Below are positions 36,594 to 48,900 of a stretch of 64,000 nt of DNA, one piece after another; position 1 is the first letter of the stretch; the number at the start of each line of letters is the position of its first letter. The notes under the pieces are model-generated. The model had not been told where the DNA came from, made no database searches, and was given only the letters and a program-made list of their open reading frames with translations. This stretch comes from Avena insularis. Its lineage: Eukaryota; Streptophyta; Magnoliopsida; Poales; Poaceae. The translations under genes were made by a program, and so were the position numbers. The stretch covers positions 310,001 to 374,000 of the forward strand of contig JAJUPC010000226.1 in the NCBI GenBank assembly GCA_023614405.1, in the 5' to 3' direction.

Positions 36594-36798
36594 ATTGTGT
36601 TGCCTGTAGGATTTGAAACCCTAGGATTGGACAAAAACCCTTAGAAAAATAGGAGTTGTATTTGTTCCAAAACTTATTTACAAACAATCTTGTAAACTCT
36701 TTCCTCAAACCATTTTGGTTTTGATTCTACATCTCATCTATTTCAAACTTGATGGACAAAGCCAACCCCATGGCCAAAGACTTCACCATGTGCAAAGG

Positions 36799-36888
36799 AC
36801 TTCTTCAACTCTAATGAATTCAACATCTTCAACTCTAATGACTTCAACATCTTCAGCTCTAATGACTTCAACATCTTCAGCATTTTCA
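36799..36888 (+). repeat. 24-bp tandem repeat in D interior
   Basis: The unit TTCAACATCTTCA(A/G)CTCTAATGAC is present about three and a half times. In one frame it encodes NDFNIF(N/S)S repeats, but that frame is short and out of phase with the zinc-knuckle reading frame. Confidence 0.85.
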
Positions 36889-37307
36889 CCAAGGACTTCA
36901 ACCTTGGATATCACTAAGGACAAGTGAGACAAGAAATCTTGCTCAAGATTTGGAGACTAAGGAAACACAAATTAGAAGGAGCCATCGTCACCTTTGAAGT
37001 TTTGTGAACAAGAGAGTTCCCAAAGAAACCATGATCTCATGCAAGAAGAATCAACCAAGAGAGATGGAAAAATCTCAAGTGAACCATATAGATGGACCAC
37101 CATATTTAGTTTAAGCCAAACCCACCAACTTATGTGGTGTAACAAAAATATTTTTGGTTGCCTAAGAATATGCTTGGAAATTTGTGTTTGAAAGGAGTGT
37201 TTGTTTGTGATTGCTTTCACATTGTTTGTGTGAATTTTGAAGTGTGTGATTAGAATTATTCCCTTAGAGATATTTTGCCTATTCTAATCTCAATTCAACC
37301 CAAACAG

Positions 37308-38378
37308 ATGACTACTCCAAGAGACTCCAACATCAAGGTTGATGACAACAACAACCAAGAGGACAACATGAGAGAACTCATAGCAACCCAAAACCAGTTG
37401 AACCAAGTGACAGCTCAATTCATAGCCAACACCAGTGGGGAAGATCCAACCTTGCAAAAGTTTTTGGAAACCCAAGACCAAATGTTGCATAAGGTGACAG
37501 ATCAAATGATCAACATGGAAATCAACTCTTCCAAAGGAGTTTGTGACAACAAAGATGTTATTCTAGAAGGAACCAAAGCTTGCAATATTTGTGGAGACAA
37601 GGATCACACTTCCAAGGAGCATGGAGATCAATGCCCCAACTGTGAAGAGAAGCATCCAGTTGGCCAATGTCCCACCTCTCAAGCTACTTGTTACCTATGT
37701 GAAGGAAATAATCATGTCCCTATCCAATGCCCCATCTATTCCATAGTTGAACAAAGGAAACAAGGTGGAGTGCAACAACTGATTACAAACTATCAAGAGG
37801 GAGCTAAGTCTACCAAGAAAGATGAGGACAAAGGAAAATCTCCACTTGTACCTCCATGCAATACAACCCAATTTAAAGGACCAAAGAAGAAGCATATGAA
37901 TTATCCAAGGAGCAATAGAAGGTCCAAGAAACCAGTAGACATTCCTACCTATGAGATAACATATGAAGAACATGAACTAGAAGCACTCCTAGCTTTGGAG
38001 AAACCCAATAAAAAGAAGGACAAAAGCCATGTGCAATGTAATCATTGCAAAGAGATGGGACACTATGCCAGTGAATGTCCAGAGAAATAGAAGTATAAGG
38101 AGATTGATCAAGTATGGTGCAACAAATGCAAAGAGCTAGGCCATTATGCAGCAACCTGTCCACAAGAGATACGTGAAGAACTCAAACTTATCACATGTTA
38201 CAACTGTGGTAACCAAGGACATTATGCAAGCAACTGTCCAGAAAAGATGAAGCACAAGATAAACAAGCCTATGAAGGATTTCAGCCTTGTCACATGTTTC
38301 AAATGTGGAAACAAAGGACACTATGTAGATGTTTGCCCAGAGAAGTTTCCCCAAGATCCCAAGCAAGCCAATATGTAA
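37308..38378 (+). pseudogene. Multi-CCHC zinc-knuckle (nucleocapsid-like) protein of element D, amber-interrupted
   Basis: I take ATG at 37308, the first methionine in a frame open from 37275. The frame is continuous to TAA at 38376-38378 except for one TAG at 38088-38090. That splits it into 260 codons and a 95-codon remainder. The N-terminal about 85 residues are Asn/Gln-rich and polar. Then come two degenerate cysteine clusters, one canonical knuckle (CYLCEGNNHVPIQC), a Lys-rich linker, and four canonical CX2CX4HX4C knuckles, one before the stop (CNHCKEMGHYASEC) and three after it (CNKCKELGHYAATC, CYNCGNQGHYASNC, CFKCGNKGHYVDVC). Such knuckles bind single-stranded nucleic acid in retroviral nucleocapsids and CNBP-type proteins. 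There is no Retrotrans_gag capsid domain. The protein could help package D RNA into particles made by another element. The stop may be a recent mutation in this copy or could be read through. Confidence 0.85.
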
Positions 38379-38450
38379 TTTAGTTGGAAAAATTTTAAGC
38401 GTGGTAGTACCCTAGATGCTTTGAACCAACTTGTAACCCCTAGCCTCCCC

Positions 38451-38466
38451 AAATCTGGATAGATTT
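38451..38466 (+). other. Pre-polypurine hairpin of D
   Basis: AAATCT-GGAT-AGATTT has a 6-bp stem. It lies directly before TATTTTAAGTGGTAAT and the 3' LTR. Confidence 0.6.
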
Positions 38467-38467
38467 A

Positions 38468-38481
38468 TTTTAAGTGGTAAT
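38468..38481 (+). other. Degenerate polypurine tract of D
   Basis: TTTTAAGTGGTAAT immediately precedes the LTR. It corresponds to TTTAAGGGTGGTAGTC in element C. Confidence 0.55.
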
Positions 38482-41400
38482 TGTCACATCCCAAGATTTT
38501 CCAAATCTTGTTATGTGAAAAATAAATGAATAAAATAAAACTTTGTTGATTTTCAGGGTGAGAAGAAACTTTTTGATTCCAATTGGAAACCTTCAAACCT
38601 ATTTGATCAAACAAATCCTAAAGGGATTTGAAAAGATAGACAATTAAATAAGAGAATTTTAAATAAGTAGAATTACTATTTTTGGATCTTTTAGTAAAAA
38701 GATTTAGTTTTCAAATGAAAAGGTAGAATTATAAATAAGGATTATTTTATAGAGCCAAATTAAATCTTGGCCAAGCTTTTGAATTAAAATATTCCTATTT
38801 GATAAAAAGAGTAAAGGTTTATTTAAATAAAATAATGAGGATTTATTAATATCCCATTTTATTAAAATAAGGACTTTTCCCATTTTAATTAAACACTAAA
38901 ACTTGTTATTTTATTTTAAACAAGTCTTCCAAGTATTTTATATTTTCAAATAAAACCTACTAATTTGGTTTTGATAATATTGAGATTTCAAATGGAGTTT
39001 TAATAATCAAATCCTATTTGAATTAATAACTAAGGACTATTTTATTTAATTATTAAATAGATCCTAAAAGAATATAAATATTATTTTATTTTGGGACTTG
39101 GAATATTGTTGTTAAACAGAACTAAACTCAATACAAAGTGTGGTGGAAGTTTGATTGATTTGAATGTTTGAATTGTCTGATTGAATTTCAAAACAGAAAA
39201 TCAATTAGAAAAAGGAAAAAGATTCAGAACAAAAAAATATAGAGCAAGGTCGACCCAACCCAATTAGCCCAATAAAGCCCAGTTAGCCCAGTCCCTCTCT
39301 CCCCGCGAGAAAACGTTTGGCACCAGTGAAATCACCCGCACCCTCACTGACAGGTGGCCCCCTCTCCCTATCTCTCTCCCTCGCTGACAGCAAGGCCCCA
39401 CCCTCCTGTTTATCGTCTCCACCACGACCCCGTCGCCCCTGCCGTTGCAGCCAGTAACTCCGACGTTGATTATGCGTTGATGGAGGCCTTGATTCCTCCC
39501 AGTAAACGCGCACATTTAACCGCCCGTGGCTTCTCTCTCTTTGCCCCAAGCAGCCCCTCCCCTCTGCCTCCAGGCTGCGACAATTTCGCCTCGCATTGCC
39601 ACTTTGTCAAGTAGTTCCGCAAGCAATTCCGGCCAGTAGACACCGCCCCTTGCCTCATCGACCAAGCTCACACACTCCCAATACCTAGGAGCACCTCCCC
39701 GTAGCATTAGCTCGCTCGCGCGCGCCCCTGAGCCTCGACAACGACGACTCCAAGCGCTACCACCGCCTGCCATTTCCTCCGGCGAGACTTCCTGGTAAGC
39801 TCAGACCGCCCCGAAGCCATTCATTGATGCTCACATGTTCCCTGGTGCCGTGCGCATCTAACGCACCCCTTATTTTGAATTGGCACGCCTTGTATCCCTG
39901 CCCCCGTCGACGACCGTATGAACCCGAGGCGCAGCTCCACTCCGGCGAGCGATTCCGATCACCTCTGAGCGCCCCTTGCCAAGCCGACCACGCGTTGAGC
40001 TTCACCTCGACCTCGCGAGCACGGTGAGCACCCCCGTTTCCTCCTTTGCTTCCTGTAGTCGCCGAAATGCCACCGCCTGACCGTGCGCTGCCGCCAGCCA
40101 CCGTCGGCGCCGCTCGAATTTGGTCAGATCGTTTCGCACCGTTAGATCTTCATCTGGCGGCTTAAATAGATTCATTAAACGAAGAGGTACGGGTGCCTCT
40201 GCGCCACACGATCACACTTAGATCCAACGATCCAGAGAGGCCGATCCGTGCGAACCGATACCGGCCAGTAGAAACACGCCCCGTGGCAATAGTTTGATTT
40301 AAAACAAAATTCTGAATCTGATTTATATGCAAACTTGTAACTTGCATAACTTTTGATCCACACGTCCAAAATTTTCAAATTTTATATCAATGGATTCAGA
40401 AAAACAAGCCCTAGCCAACCATGCACTTTGTTTAGTAAAAAGCTTCTGATAAATTGGTTGAATTTGCAGAAACTTGTGTAGGCTTGTTATGAATATAAAA
40501 ATTGTTCTAGTTATGTTTTTGAGTTAAAATCTTTGAAAAATGGTTTGTTGTGAACCTACTAACCCTAGGAACCAAGTTATTGATTTAAAAATGTATTTTG
40601 TGAAGTTTAGGATTGAATAATTGAATTAGCTCATTTCTAGTCAATTAAAAATAATGTTTTTGACATGGAAATGATTTTTGAGAAAAACCTTTGGAAAATG
40701 CTTTGATTCAAACCTACTGACCCTAAACACCAAGTTTTGATAATTAACAACTTATTTGGTGAACAATATAAAATTATTGCCTTACCAAAAGCATTTTCAC
40801 CACATGAAATAATGATTTGATTTAAAAATGGTTTATAGATAAAACCCTTTTGCAAATGGTTTTGCCACTTTGTAAAATGACCACTTTGATCCTTACAATG
40901 TTTAGAGCCTAGTAGAAACCACCTTTGCAAATAAAACTATCTTTTGCATGCTTGCATGCATGACTTAGTTTCTATTATTTTATGTGTGATGAATTGTTTG
41001 ATTATTGGTTGGAATGCTAGTTGAATCTATGTTTGCTTGATTGATTGTAGTGAAGTTAGAAGAGTGTGAGATTAGCAAGACCAAGAAGTGAACCAACATC
41101 CTCTACCAAAAAGGCAAGTGACACTATCATCCAAGTCCTGCTATTTTCATTACACTTAGTGGATTTTGAAACATGCATGATAAGGACTACTATATTTTGC
41201 TATGCTAAATCCTATTAGGATACCCTTATACATTCCTTAGTGAAAACAATGTAGTTGTAACAAGCTTAGCCCTGCTATATATATTAAGATGAGATACATG
41301 TTGAGATTATATGAAGTTGCGAAAAGACTTATGTTTTATATAATAAAACAAGTACTCAATGAACCACCTGGGTGGACAAGGATACTCGAGTTTTGGACAA

Positions 41401-42430
41401 GGTGGCAACAAAAGGAACCATGTTTATATGGCAATCTCTTTTTGTATGTGCACCAAAAGAAAACCACCAAGGGACTTAGAGATTGAACATGTTTCTCGTA
41501 CAGTGGCTTTCGTGTACAGCCACATGCTAAATGGGCACTGGCTTAGTCAACTACATGGTGGAAGACCCATGCATTGGCCTCTTTAGGTTACTAGAATGAG
41601 GGAACTTGGAACCCTACATTGGTGCCTGAAGACAAGCTAGCATTGTGTATTGGGAGGACCCTATGGAAAGACTTCGTCACATTCTCAATCTGCCAGTACT
41701 CCATCTTGGTGAGTACTTATCCATGCCACTGTGGCAACAAGATGAGATTGTGTCATGTGGGTAAAGTGTACAACTTCTGCAGAAGATAAAAATCTAAGTA
41801 CTTAGCCGTGTCCCCGGTTATGGACAATACTGAGCAACTAAGGCCTGAAGCTATGGGAAATCTCGACATTCCAATTTCTAAAAGTAAAATTTGAAAGTGA
41901 CAATAAGAGACTTGAAGCACTTGGTGGATTCCAAGGAGTTCAGAAAGATTTGACAAAAGATCAAAACTATTTTGAAAAGATAGGATAAAACTATATTGCT
42001 TTCTGCAAATGAGCCTAAACCCCACTTAGCCAAATATGCATGTATTGATAGGATCCACTTATATTCTACATAGTAGTGAAACTTGCCAATACAATTCAAA
42101 TGTATTGACCCTTGTGGCTGCAACTTATTATGTTGCAGGTTTGTTGATATTAAGTGTGTTGATTAGGATTACAAGTCTACAACCAACATGTTTGCCTGTG
42201 GCACTTTGAAGAAGAAGGACCCCATGCTTATAGATATTCTGCTACAATGTAATGTGATAGCCAAATGAGCTATGTAAGATGTAATGAACTATTTTATTCC
42301 TGGTTATAAAGCTGTATTATGACCTTTGTTTCTTGATATTACATCTTAACTGTGGATGCTAGCTATTGATCCAGGGACTAGCATTGTAAACACAGGGATC
42401 TCTACCTTATTGAAGGTTGGGACCTCTACA
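38482..42430 (+). mobile_element. D 3' LTR (3949 bp, complete)
   Basis: It starts TGTCACATCCC and ends GACCTCTACA before the target duplication. It contains a GC-rich leader-like block (39.3-40.17 kb) and the conserved module at 41764-41833. Confidence 0.88.
41764..41833 (+). other. Conserved LTR module in D 3' LTR
   Basis: AAAGTGTAC, the 12-bp palindrome CTTCTGCAGAAG (41774-41785), TTAGCCGTGTCCC and CGGTTATGGACAA occur in order, about 0.65 kb from the LTR end. It falls in the part deleted from the 5' LTR. Confidence 0.65.
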
Positions 42431-45033
42431 GGAATTTTCTTGGTCTTCAATTGGATATAGTATTTCCTCTTCCTAACCGTTATTATCTTCAGAATCTAGA
42501 AAGGGTTAAGAAGATATGTTGAGTACGAGCATACTCAGCAAGTTCACTAAAAAGGAGTGCTTGATGCACTATATCTACAGCCATAGACCATAGGTCGTAG
42601 GCAATGCAAGTTTTTGTAAACATTTCTTCAAAGGTTGCTTTTATTCTGAAAAGCTATGTCCGTCAGCCTTCACGGGTTTACCAGAAGTTTCATGGAGTTC
42701 CTTTCCCACCGCGTTTGTAGCTCCTTCCCGGAACAGGGAGTAACAAGTTATAGTTCTTACACTCTATAGAGGTGCATTACTTAAACCACGAGAGATCTTA
42801 GCTTTGTTGCACATCAAGGCGCGCATTCTCGTTCACACTTCCTTGGTATGAGGCCCAGACTAAGATCCAAGCCAATCACTGTCCTTCTCCGCGACCCCGC
42901 ATACACCGCAATTGTTGTATGCCCAAACTCAAGATAGACTTTCCCCGTACAAAACGGATATATCTTAGTTGGATACACACAACAACCATTAACACTAGAA
43001 ATCTTTCTTTTGTAAGCCCAGATCCACGGTAGACTTTTCCCCGTATAAAATAGCTATACCCATGATTTGCAACTTACAAATGCCTAGAACAGTGTCCAAT
43101 GCATGCGAAAGGGAGCCTATCCAGCTAACTTCTCCGTCCCATTCCAAATCTTATGGTTAACGCATAATATATCGCGCAAGAATCACTGGCGACATTGGTT
43201 GTTAAGTCCTATATAATATGTTCCTTTACCATCAAAACTTTCATAGAAGGTTATTACCTCATGGTAAATAACCTATAATCATATTATTATAAAAATAGTG
43301 TTTTCTGACCTTTTTCAAATGCAGGTGATGACAACACTGGATTTGCAAAATACTTTACAGAAAATAATCAAAGGACATGAGCAAGTGTGAACTTGCCTTG
43401 ATATAGCTGGGTATTATAGTCAAATGTTTTGACTTGACCCTGGACCTCGGGTTCTATAAGAATACCATCATTGCCCAGTAAGGACAATGTTTAAAGAAGC
43501 AATATGCTGTTATGCATAAGTAATGAGATGCATAATGTAAAGTCCCAAGTAATTCCCCAACCGTTACAAGTGAGCTGTATTTAGAGGATTTGTTTAGGAT
43601 GTGATTTATGTTTAAGTTTTCTTCATAAAATATAGTAGTTGTAAGGGTTTTTGGATAACATATAAGACGTGAAACTAATGTACAATTGTAATACAATTCT
43701 AAGATTGGGTGATATCATGTAATCATTACAAGGTTTATGTTTTAATTTTGTTATGGCTTAAAAAATGGTATAGTGTTTCTTTTGAAGTGGCAAAAAGAAT
43801 AACATTTGAAGAAAATATTATTTATGTTAAGTTAATCAACTCTAAAGATTAATAAGATTAAATTGATGGTTTAGGATAAGGTTTAAATGATCTTGAGACA
43901 TTATATATCTAGCTTATGATATATCAGACCAAAGTTAACTATAAAAATATAATTGGTCTTGGGATATAACATTTATGGTATTAACAATAACTAGGATTTT
44001 TCCTAAGCATAATGAAATTTAGTATTAAAGACTTAAAGATAGCATATTTTATATTTATAGATTATACTATAAGATTTTCTTATACAAAGAAAATAGGTGA
44101 ATTTCTTTTATTATATATTTAGTGAATACCAAGTTTGTTAACAATAATTATATATGAATTGAGATCACCTACTTCTAATTTAAGTTAATGATTTGCAAGA
44201 CTAACTCTATAAATCTTGGACTTATAGTTGATTAAATATTTTATGAGAATATTATAAAATTGATTGTTTATATCTGGATAGTATCCTAAATTATAATTAT
44301 AGGTTAGACTATTTTAGAGTTAAAATGTGGCACCCCGGAGTTATGGTCCGAGAATACCCGTTATGCATACAATTCACGTTCCCATGATCAGTGAGCCGTG
44401 AGCATAACCGAATAGTATCATTACAACATCCAGATAGTAACGAGTACAAAAAACTTACAAAGTGGCCATTCTGGCGAATTCACCACAAATAGCGGAAGTC
44501 TTCAGCGCAGAGCCCGTGCCTTAACCTACATTCAACTGACTGGGAAGACTGCCTAGCTCGCATATACGTCAGCACCTTCGTTCCTTCTTAACATCTGCAA
44601 TCTGGCCAAGTAAATATCCAGGGACAATGCCGGTGAATACTTTGAATGTACTCGCAAACCACCTTAAGAGGACAATAATACAAGATATGCAATATCGCTG
44701 TGATAGGATGGCTCCAAGAGAGGTTATTTTATAAAATAGTTTCTCTTGTAGATATAGCATGTATCTATATCTTGTTTGAAATTTTTTTGTAAAACATTTT
44801 GGAAACCTTTTTGAAAAGTTTTTAGAAAACACTAGGAATTGGGCCACCCATTGTTTTACTTCCGGTCATCCCATGACCAAACTCCTTCCTCCTTTTTTCG
44901 ACCATCGCATAGTCAAACCATTTTCGAGCCATTTCTTCTCCGAAGTCCTTTTTGAAAACAAAACCATCACTGCTGTACAACCACCAGCACAACCCTCTAT
45001 GATCGAGGACTCAGCTATTCGAATAGATTTACA

Positions 45034-45043
45034 CTCTGCAGAG
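45034..45043 (-). other. CTCTGCAGAG palindrome in E LTR
   Basis: On the minus strand it follows GGGTAAAGTGTAC and precedes ATTCGAATAGC, about 0.7 kb from the LTR's 3' end. It is the same module as in H, D, C and G. Confidence 0.6.
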
Positions 45044-45922
45044 GATGTACACTTTACCCACACCATCTGATTACCCGTCCCTGATCTACACTGATCGTGG
45101 GTCGAATAACCGGTCAAGACCTTCCGAATGCCCTATCCGATACAAGTGTCTACCCTATGAGGTTAATCCCCTAAAAAACGGTACGCCCTATATAGTTCAC
45201 TAGCCAACCGGAGCGCGTTTTGCACCCCTCGGGGTGGGTGCTTTCAATGAGGGGCTCATAGTATCGTCTGGCCGCCTTATAGATGGTATTTACAAAACCT
45301 AGACCGATGTTTCACATGGGCCTTTACAGGGGAAGGCCTAGCCTCCGGGAATTTGTTCTTCCCCATAGTAGTTTGAGACACCTATATCCGTTTAGACAAA
45401 CTGCCAGCCTAGCCCCGTCCCATTCAAGAGTAATGTGGTTGCACGGGTTAATTACGCTATCTTCAAAACTGGCCAGCCCGGCTATTTTCGTAAACATTTT
45501 TCCTCCATCATTTTGTAAAACAAAACCTTTCTCATTTTCCAAACCACTTGATAGGCCAATACTAACCAAGGTTTTCTCATAAATCATTTTTGAAAGTCTT
45601 TTTTTCGGGGTCTTCCCATCCTACACTTTTGCTTCGGCTAAAGCGGGGTTTCCAAAGGGTTATGGTGTTAAACACCATCTACCATACTAAGGTAGGTAGG
45701 AATCATAAAAGTGGGTTGTAGCTAATGGTACTAAGGGTAAATGGTTTGGATGAGCCAAACATTCCCCATATAAAACATAGTATAGTAAGAATAATGCAAT
45801 TTGCATAAATGAGTAGATAAAACATGCATAGTTAAAATAATAGGACAAGGCATATGAGCAAGAAGGTGGCTTGCCTGTGACCAGCGAGAAGTCCCTTGAT
45901 GGCGTTAAATAACCAGAAAACC

Positions 45923-45939
45923 AATAATAATAATAATAA
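45923..45939 (+). repeat. Short AAT microsatellite
   Basis: Five to six ATA/AAT units lie within the E LTR. Confidence 0.8.
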
Positions 45940-48900
45940 AATAGATAGTCCCTGATCCTTCCTTCTTATCGGCGTCACACAAACGCAACTATCGCCGTAG
46001 TCGAGAATACATGCAAGCAAACAATACACCAATAAATACTAGCATACAAGCAACAGACCATACAACAAGTAAAGGATAAATACATTATATGAGACAGTAG
46101 GATGTGGGATGATTGTTGGATGAGAGTAGCAAAGGATTTGGAGGCTATTAGGAAAAAGGCTCCCTTTAGATTTCTAAGTCTAGGAATTAGCTAAGAGAGG
46201 GGTATTTGATCAAGGACTTGATCTGTATGATACCATTGTATGAAAATGATACCATCCGATAGGTTTCGATAAAATGAAGCCAACAAAAGTGGTTTCACTA
46301 TTTTTTCAATTTTCCTTGATTTATAATGGATTTTATGGTGATTAAAACTCTATTTTTAGGAAATAATTTACCAGAACTTCTCTGGAGTTCCAAAAAATAT
46401 TTCCTTGGGTGATTAGGTAGTATTTAATGGACTGATTCAAGAGGCGTTAGAATCACCTTAAAATAATTACCAGAATGCCCTGGAGAAATTCCCAAAGACA
46501 GTTCTGGATGCTATTTGTCTTTTTCATCACATTTAATCTACCAAGGGTTCTGATGTGATTCCAAAGGTAATGGTTATATAATGATAATACCATTCTAGAG
46601 AAATTGGAATCACTCCTTTTGGAGTTACATAACTAATTTGTTGATTTAAATAGTTAATAAACTATGCACAGAATTGTTTAAATCACCATAATTCAATAAA
46701 GGCCCAATAAATCTGGGGCTCCTGGTTTTTGGTACTTATTGGCATGGAGAGTTAGTGGGAGTTGGAAATAGCTCAATATCTCATTTGGTTTAAACTAGAA
46801 AAAATCCTAAAGTCCAAAAGATACTGTTTGTTATTTCTGTTATGGGAGAAACAGGAAGCAAAATTAGGTAAGGCCAGTGGGATAAACCAGGTATAACTAA
46901 GATCTTTCAGTAGATATTGGGTTTACTCCATTTGGATAAACCAAACTCTCTGAAAGTATTTTTTTTGTGCAAAGATTAGATTGGCTGTTCTTATTTTTCA
47001 TGATTTATCTATCCCGTAAATTGGTCTGAATCCAAATCTGTATGTTAGAGGGGAGGCTTAGGTACTTGTTAAAATTATTATATAAATTTATTTATGGCAA
47101 AACCTTTTTATTTCGATTTAAACTAAACAAGGATTACAGATCTGTAAAAGAAAGAAAAAGAACTAGCTAGGACCAGAGGGTCGCGGGCTCGATTGTTGGG
47201 CCGACCCGCTTCTCCTGAGCTCGTGGCGGGGCAGGGGTATTGCGGCCTGCAGCCAGACGGCCCAGGGGAGGCCGAAGGGGTATGGGGGCGATCTGGCCAT
47301 CCGATCATGCCAAAATCGACGGCCAGAGGTCGTATTCCTCCCCTGGTCATGCGCGAGGAGAGGAAACCCTAGCAGATGGGTGGCGGGGCTAGGGAGGCTC
47401 ACCGGAAGCTTACCGGCGGCAGGGAGGCGGCGTTGTGGACGTGGCGTACCGAGGTGTGCCTAGCTAGGGACGGCACGACCTGGTTCCCTGCCGGGATGAG
47501 TCTCGCGCGTCGGCGCCCGAGGGGCGCGCTCAGGGGCTTGATGGCGCGGCCGATGGGAGCTGTCCTGGGAAGAAAAGAAGGCACCGTTAGATTTAGGGTT
47601 CTAGACTGGAGTGCAAGTGTAGAAGCTTTTGAGAGGATGCTAGGTTCCAAACTCATGATCATATGGAGGATGTTGATGTGAGGGATAAGTAGATATTATC
47701 CCTTCTTAGATTGGGTCTTCACTGAGTTGTAAACCATCAAGAGGGATTATCCTAGGATTGATCTAATCATGAGAGGAGATGAGTACCTGAGTGACTTAGG
47801 ATAGCTCCAGACTTGTATGCTTTCTTTGAGACTGGTGATCCCAAGGCAAGGATTGGGTCCTAAGGGATGAGCTACTAGATTAGCTAACTCTAGCTCCTTG
47901 GCAAACAAGACAATCAGGAGATCAAGCAATTCATCTTACTACTTATCTAACTACTACTAGGGTTACCATCAAGCATAGCTTGGGGTAAGGAGGGGTATGT
48001 TGAAAAGGGGTTTTGCTTTGAAGTAAGATAAGTACCATCTTGGTATCTCTACCAAGATTGAGAGGAAAAGGTTTTTTATAAAGGTTTTGGGAAAACCTAG
48101 AGGTAAGGATAGTGGAAGTTCTGTCTTGAAAACATATGGAGATAATATATATGTCTCCATAGTTTTGGCAATAGAAACTAGTAAAGTATTTGGTTATGTC
48201 GAAGTCATCTTGGCTCAGGTTTTTCAATTCCAGATCATTTGAGGATATGAAAGATTAGCCAAGACATCTCTTTTGTGAAATATTTTTTGTAAACTAGGGT
48301 TGAGATGAGGAGTACACAACTAACACACCAAGCAGTTGCTTGAGCACAAGCAATCAAGTAAACACACATTGCAAGAAAAGTTTTTGTTCCCCCTGATTTT
48401 TGCCTTCTGGACAGTTAATCAGGGTTGCTGAAATTGGGATGTTACATAAAAGATTGTGTTTTGAACATGATCAATTGATTATTTCTTACTTAGGAAATAA
48501 TGTTAAATAATTAACAAAACAACTATCTAATTTTAATAATTGAAGATATATGATCTAAGAATTTTAAAATGTTTTTGGAATACTAAATTTAGTATTATTC
48601 TAGTAAGTATTCTTACTTAAATTCTTGAAATTAAATTTTATTTATCTTTAGGTATTATCTTGATTTTTTTTATAAAATTTCTCAATTATTGAATGTCTTT
48701 AAATATTTGTTTTAAGTTTTATTTGTAAAAGTTTTAAGTTAGTATTTTTATTAGATAAGAGATTTATTTTTATGCATGAAAGTGATTTTTATTTATTTTT
48801 AGGATTTTTTCTGAATTTATTAAATTTCATTTAGTTATTTTAAGGTGTTAATGTTTATCTGCATTTTATTAGACCTAAATAAATATGATTATATTTTTCT

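Larger units (their letters stand above)
33582..42430 (+). mobile_element. Element D: non-autonomous LTR retrotransposon encoding a zinc-knuckle protein
   Basis: LTRs start TGTCATATCCC (33582) and TGTCACATCCC (38482). The target duplication GGAAT is exact (33577-33581, 42431-42435), and the empty site is at 10923-10927. The interior of about 1.9 kb holds a tRNA-Met primer site, a 24-bp tandem repeat and one coding region for tandem CCHC knuckles. There is no capsid, protease, reverse transcriptase or integrase. The 5' LTR lacks its last about 955 bp. LTR length and 3' interior resemble element C, so D and C are probably related families. Confidence 0.9.
44326..48446 (-). mobile_element. Element E: solo LTR (4.12 kb), minus strand
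   Basis: The boundaries are TGTGGCACCCCGG and GGGATGTTACA. The target duplication is exact (TAAAA at 44321-44325 and 48447-48451), and the empty site is in the left G LTR at 12812-12816. I assign the minus strand because the conserved modules (around 44615 and 45000-45065) read in that direction, as does a GC-rich leader-like block (47.16-47.6 kb) with a TTTTCTTCCCAG acceptor-like site. No interior or second LTR is present. Confidence 0.9.

Noticed and set aside
37275..37307. Upstream extension of the zinc-knuckle frame to 37275
   Set aside because: The codon there is TTG, not ATG; the first ATG is at 37308, so I start the gene there.
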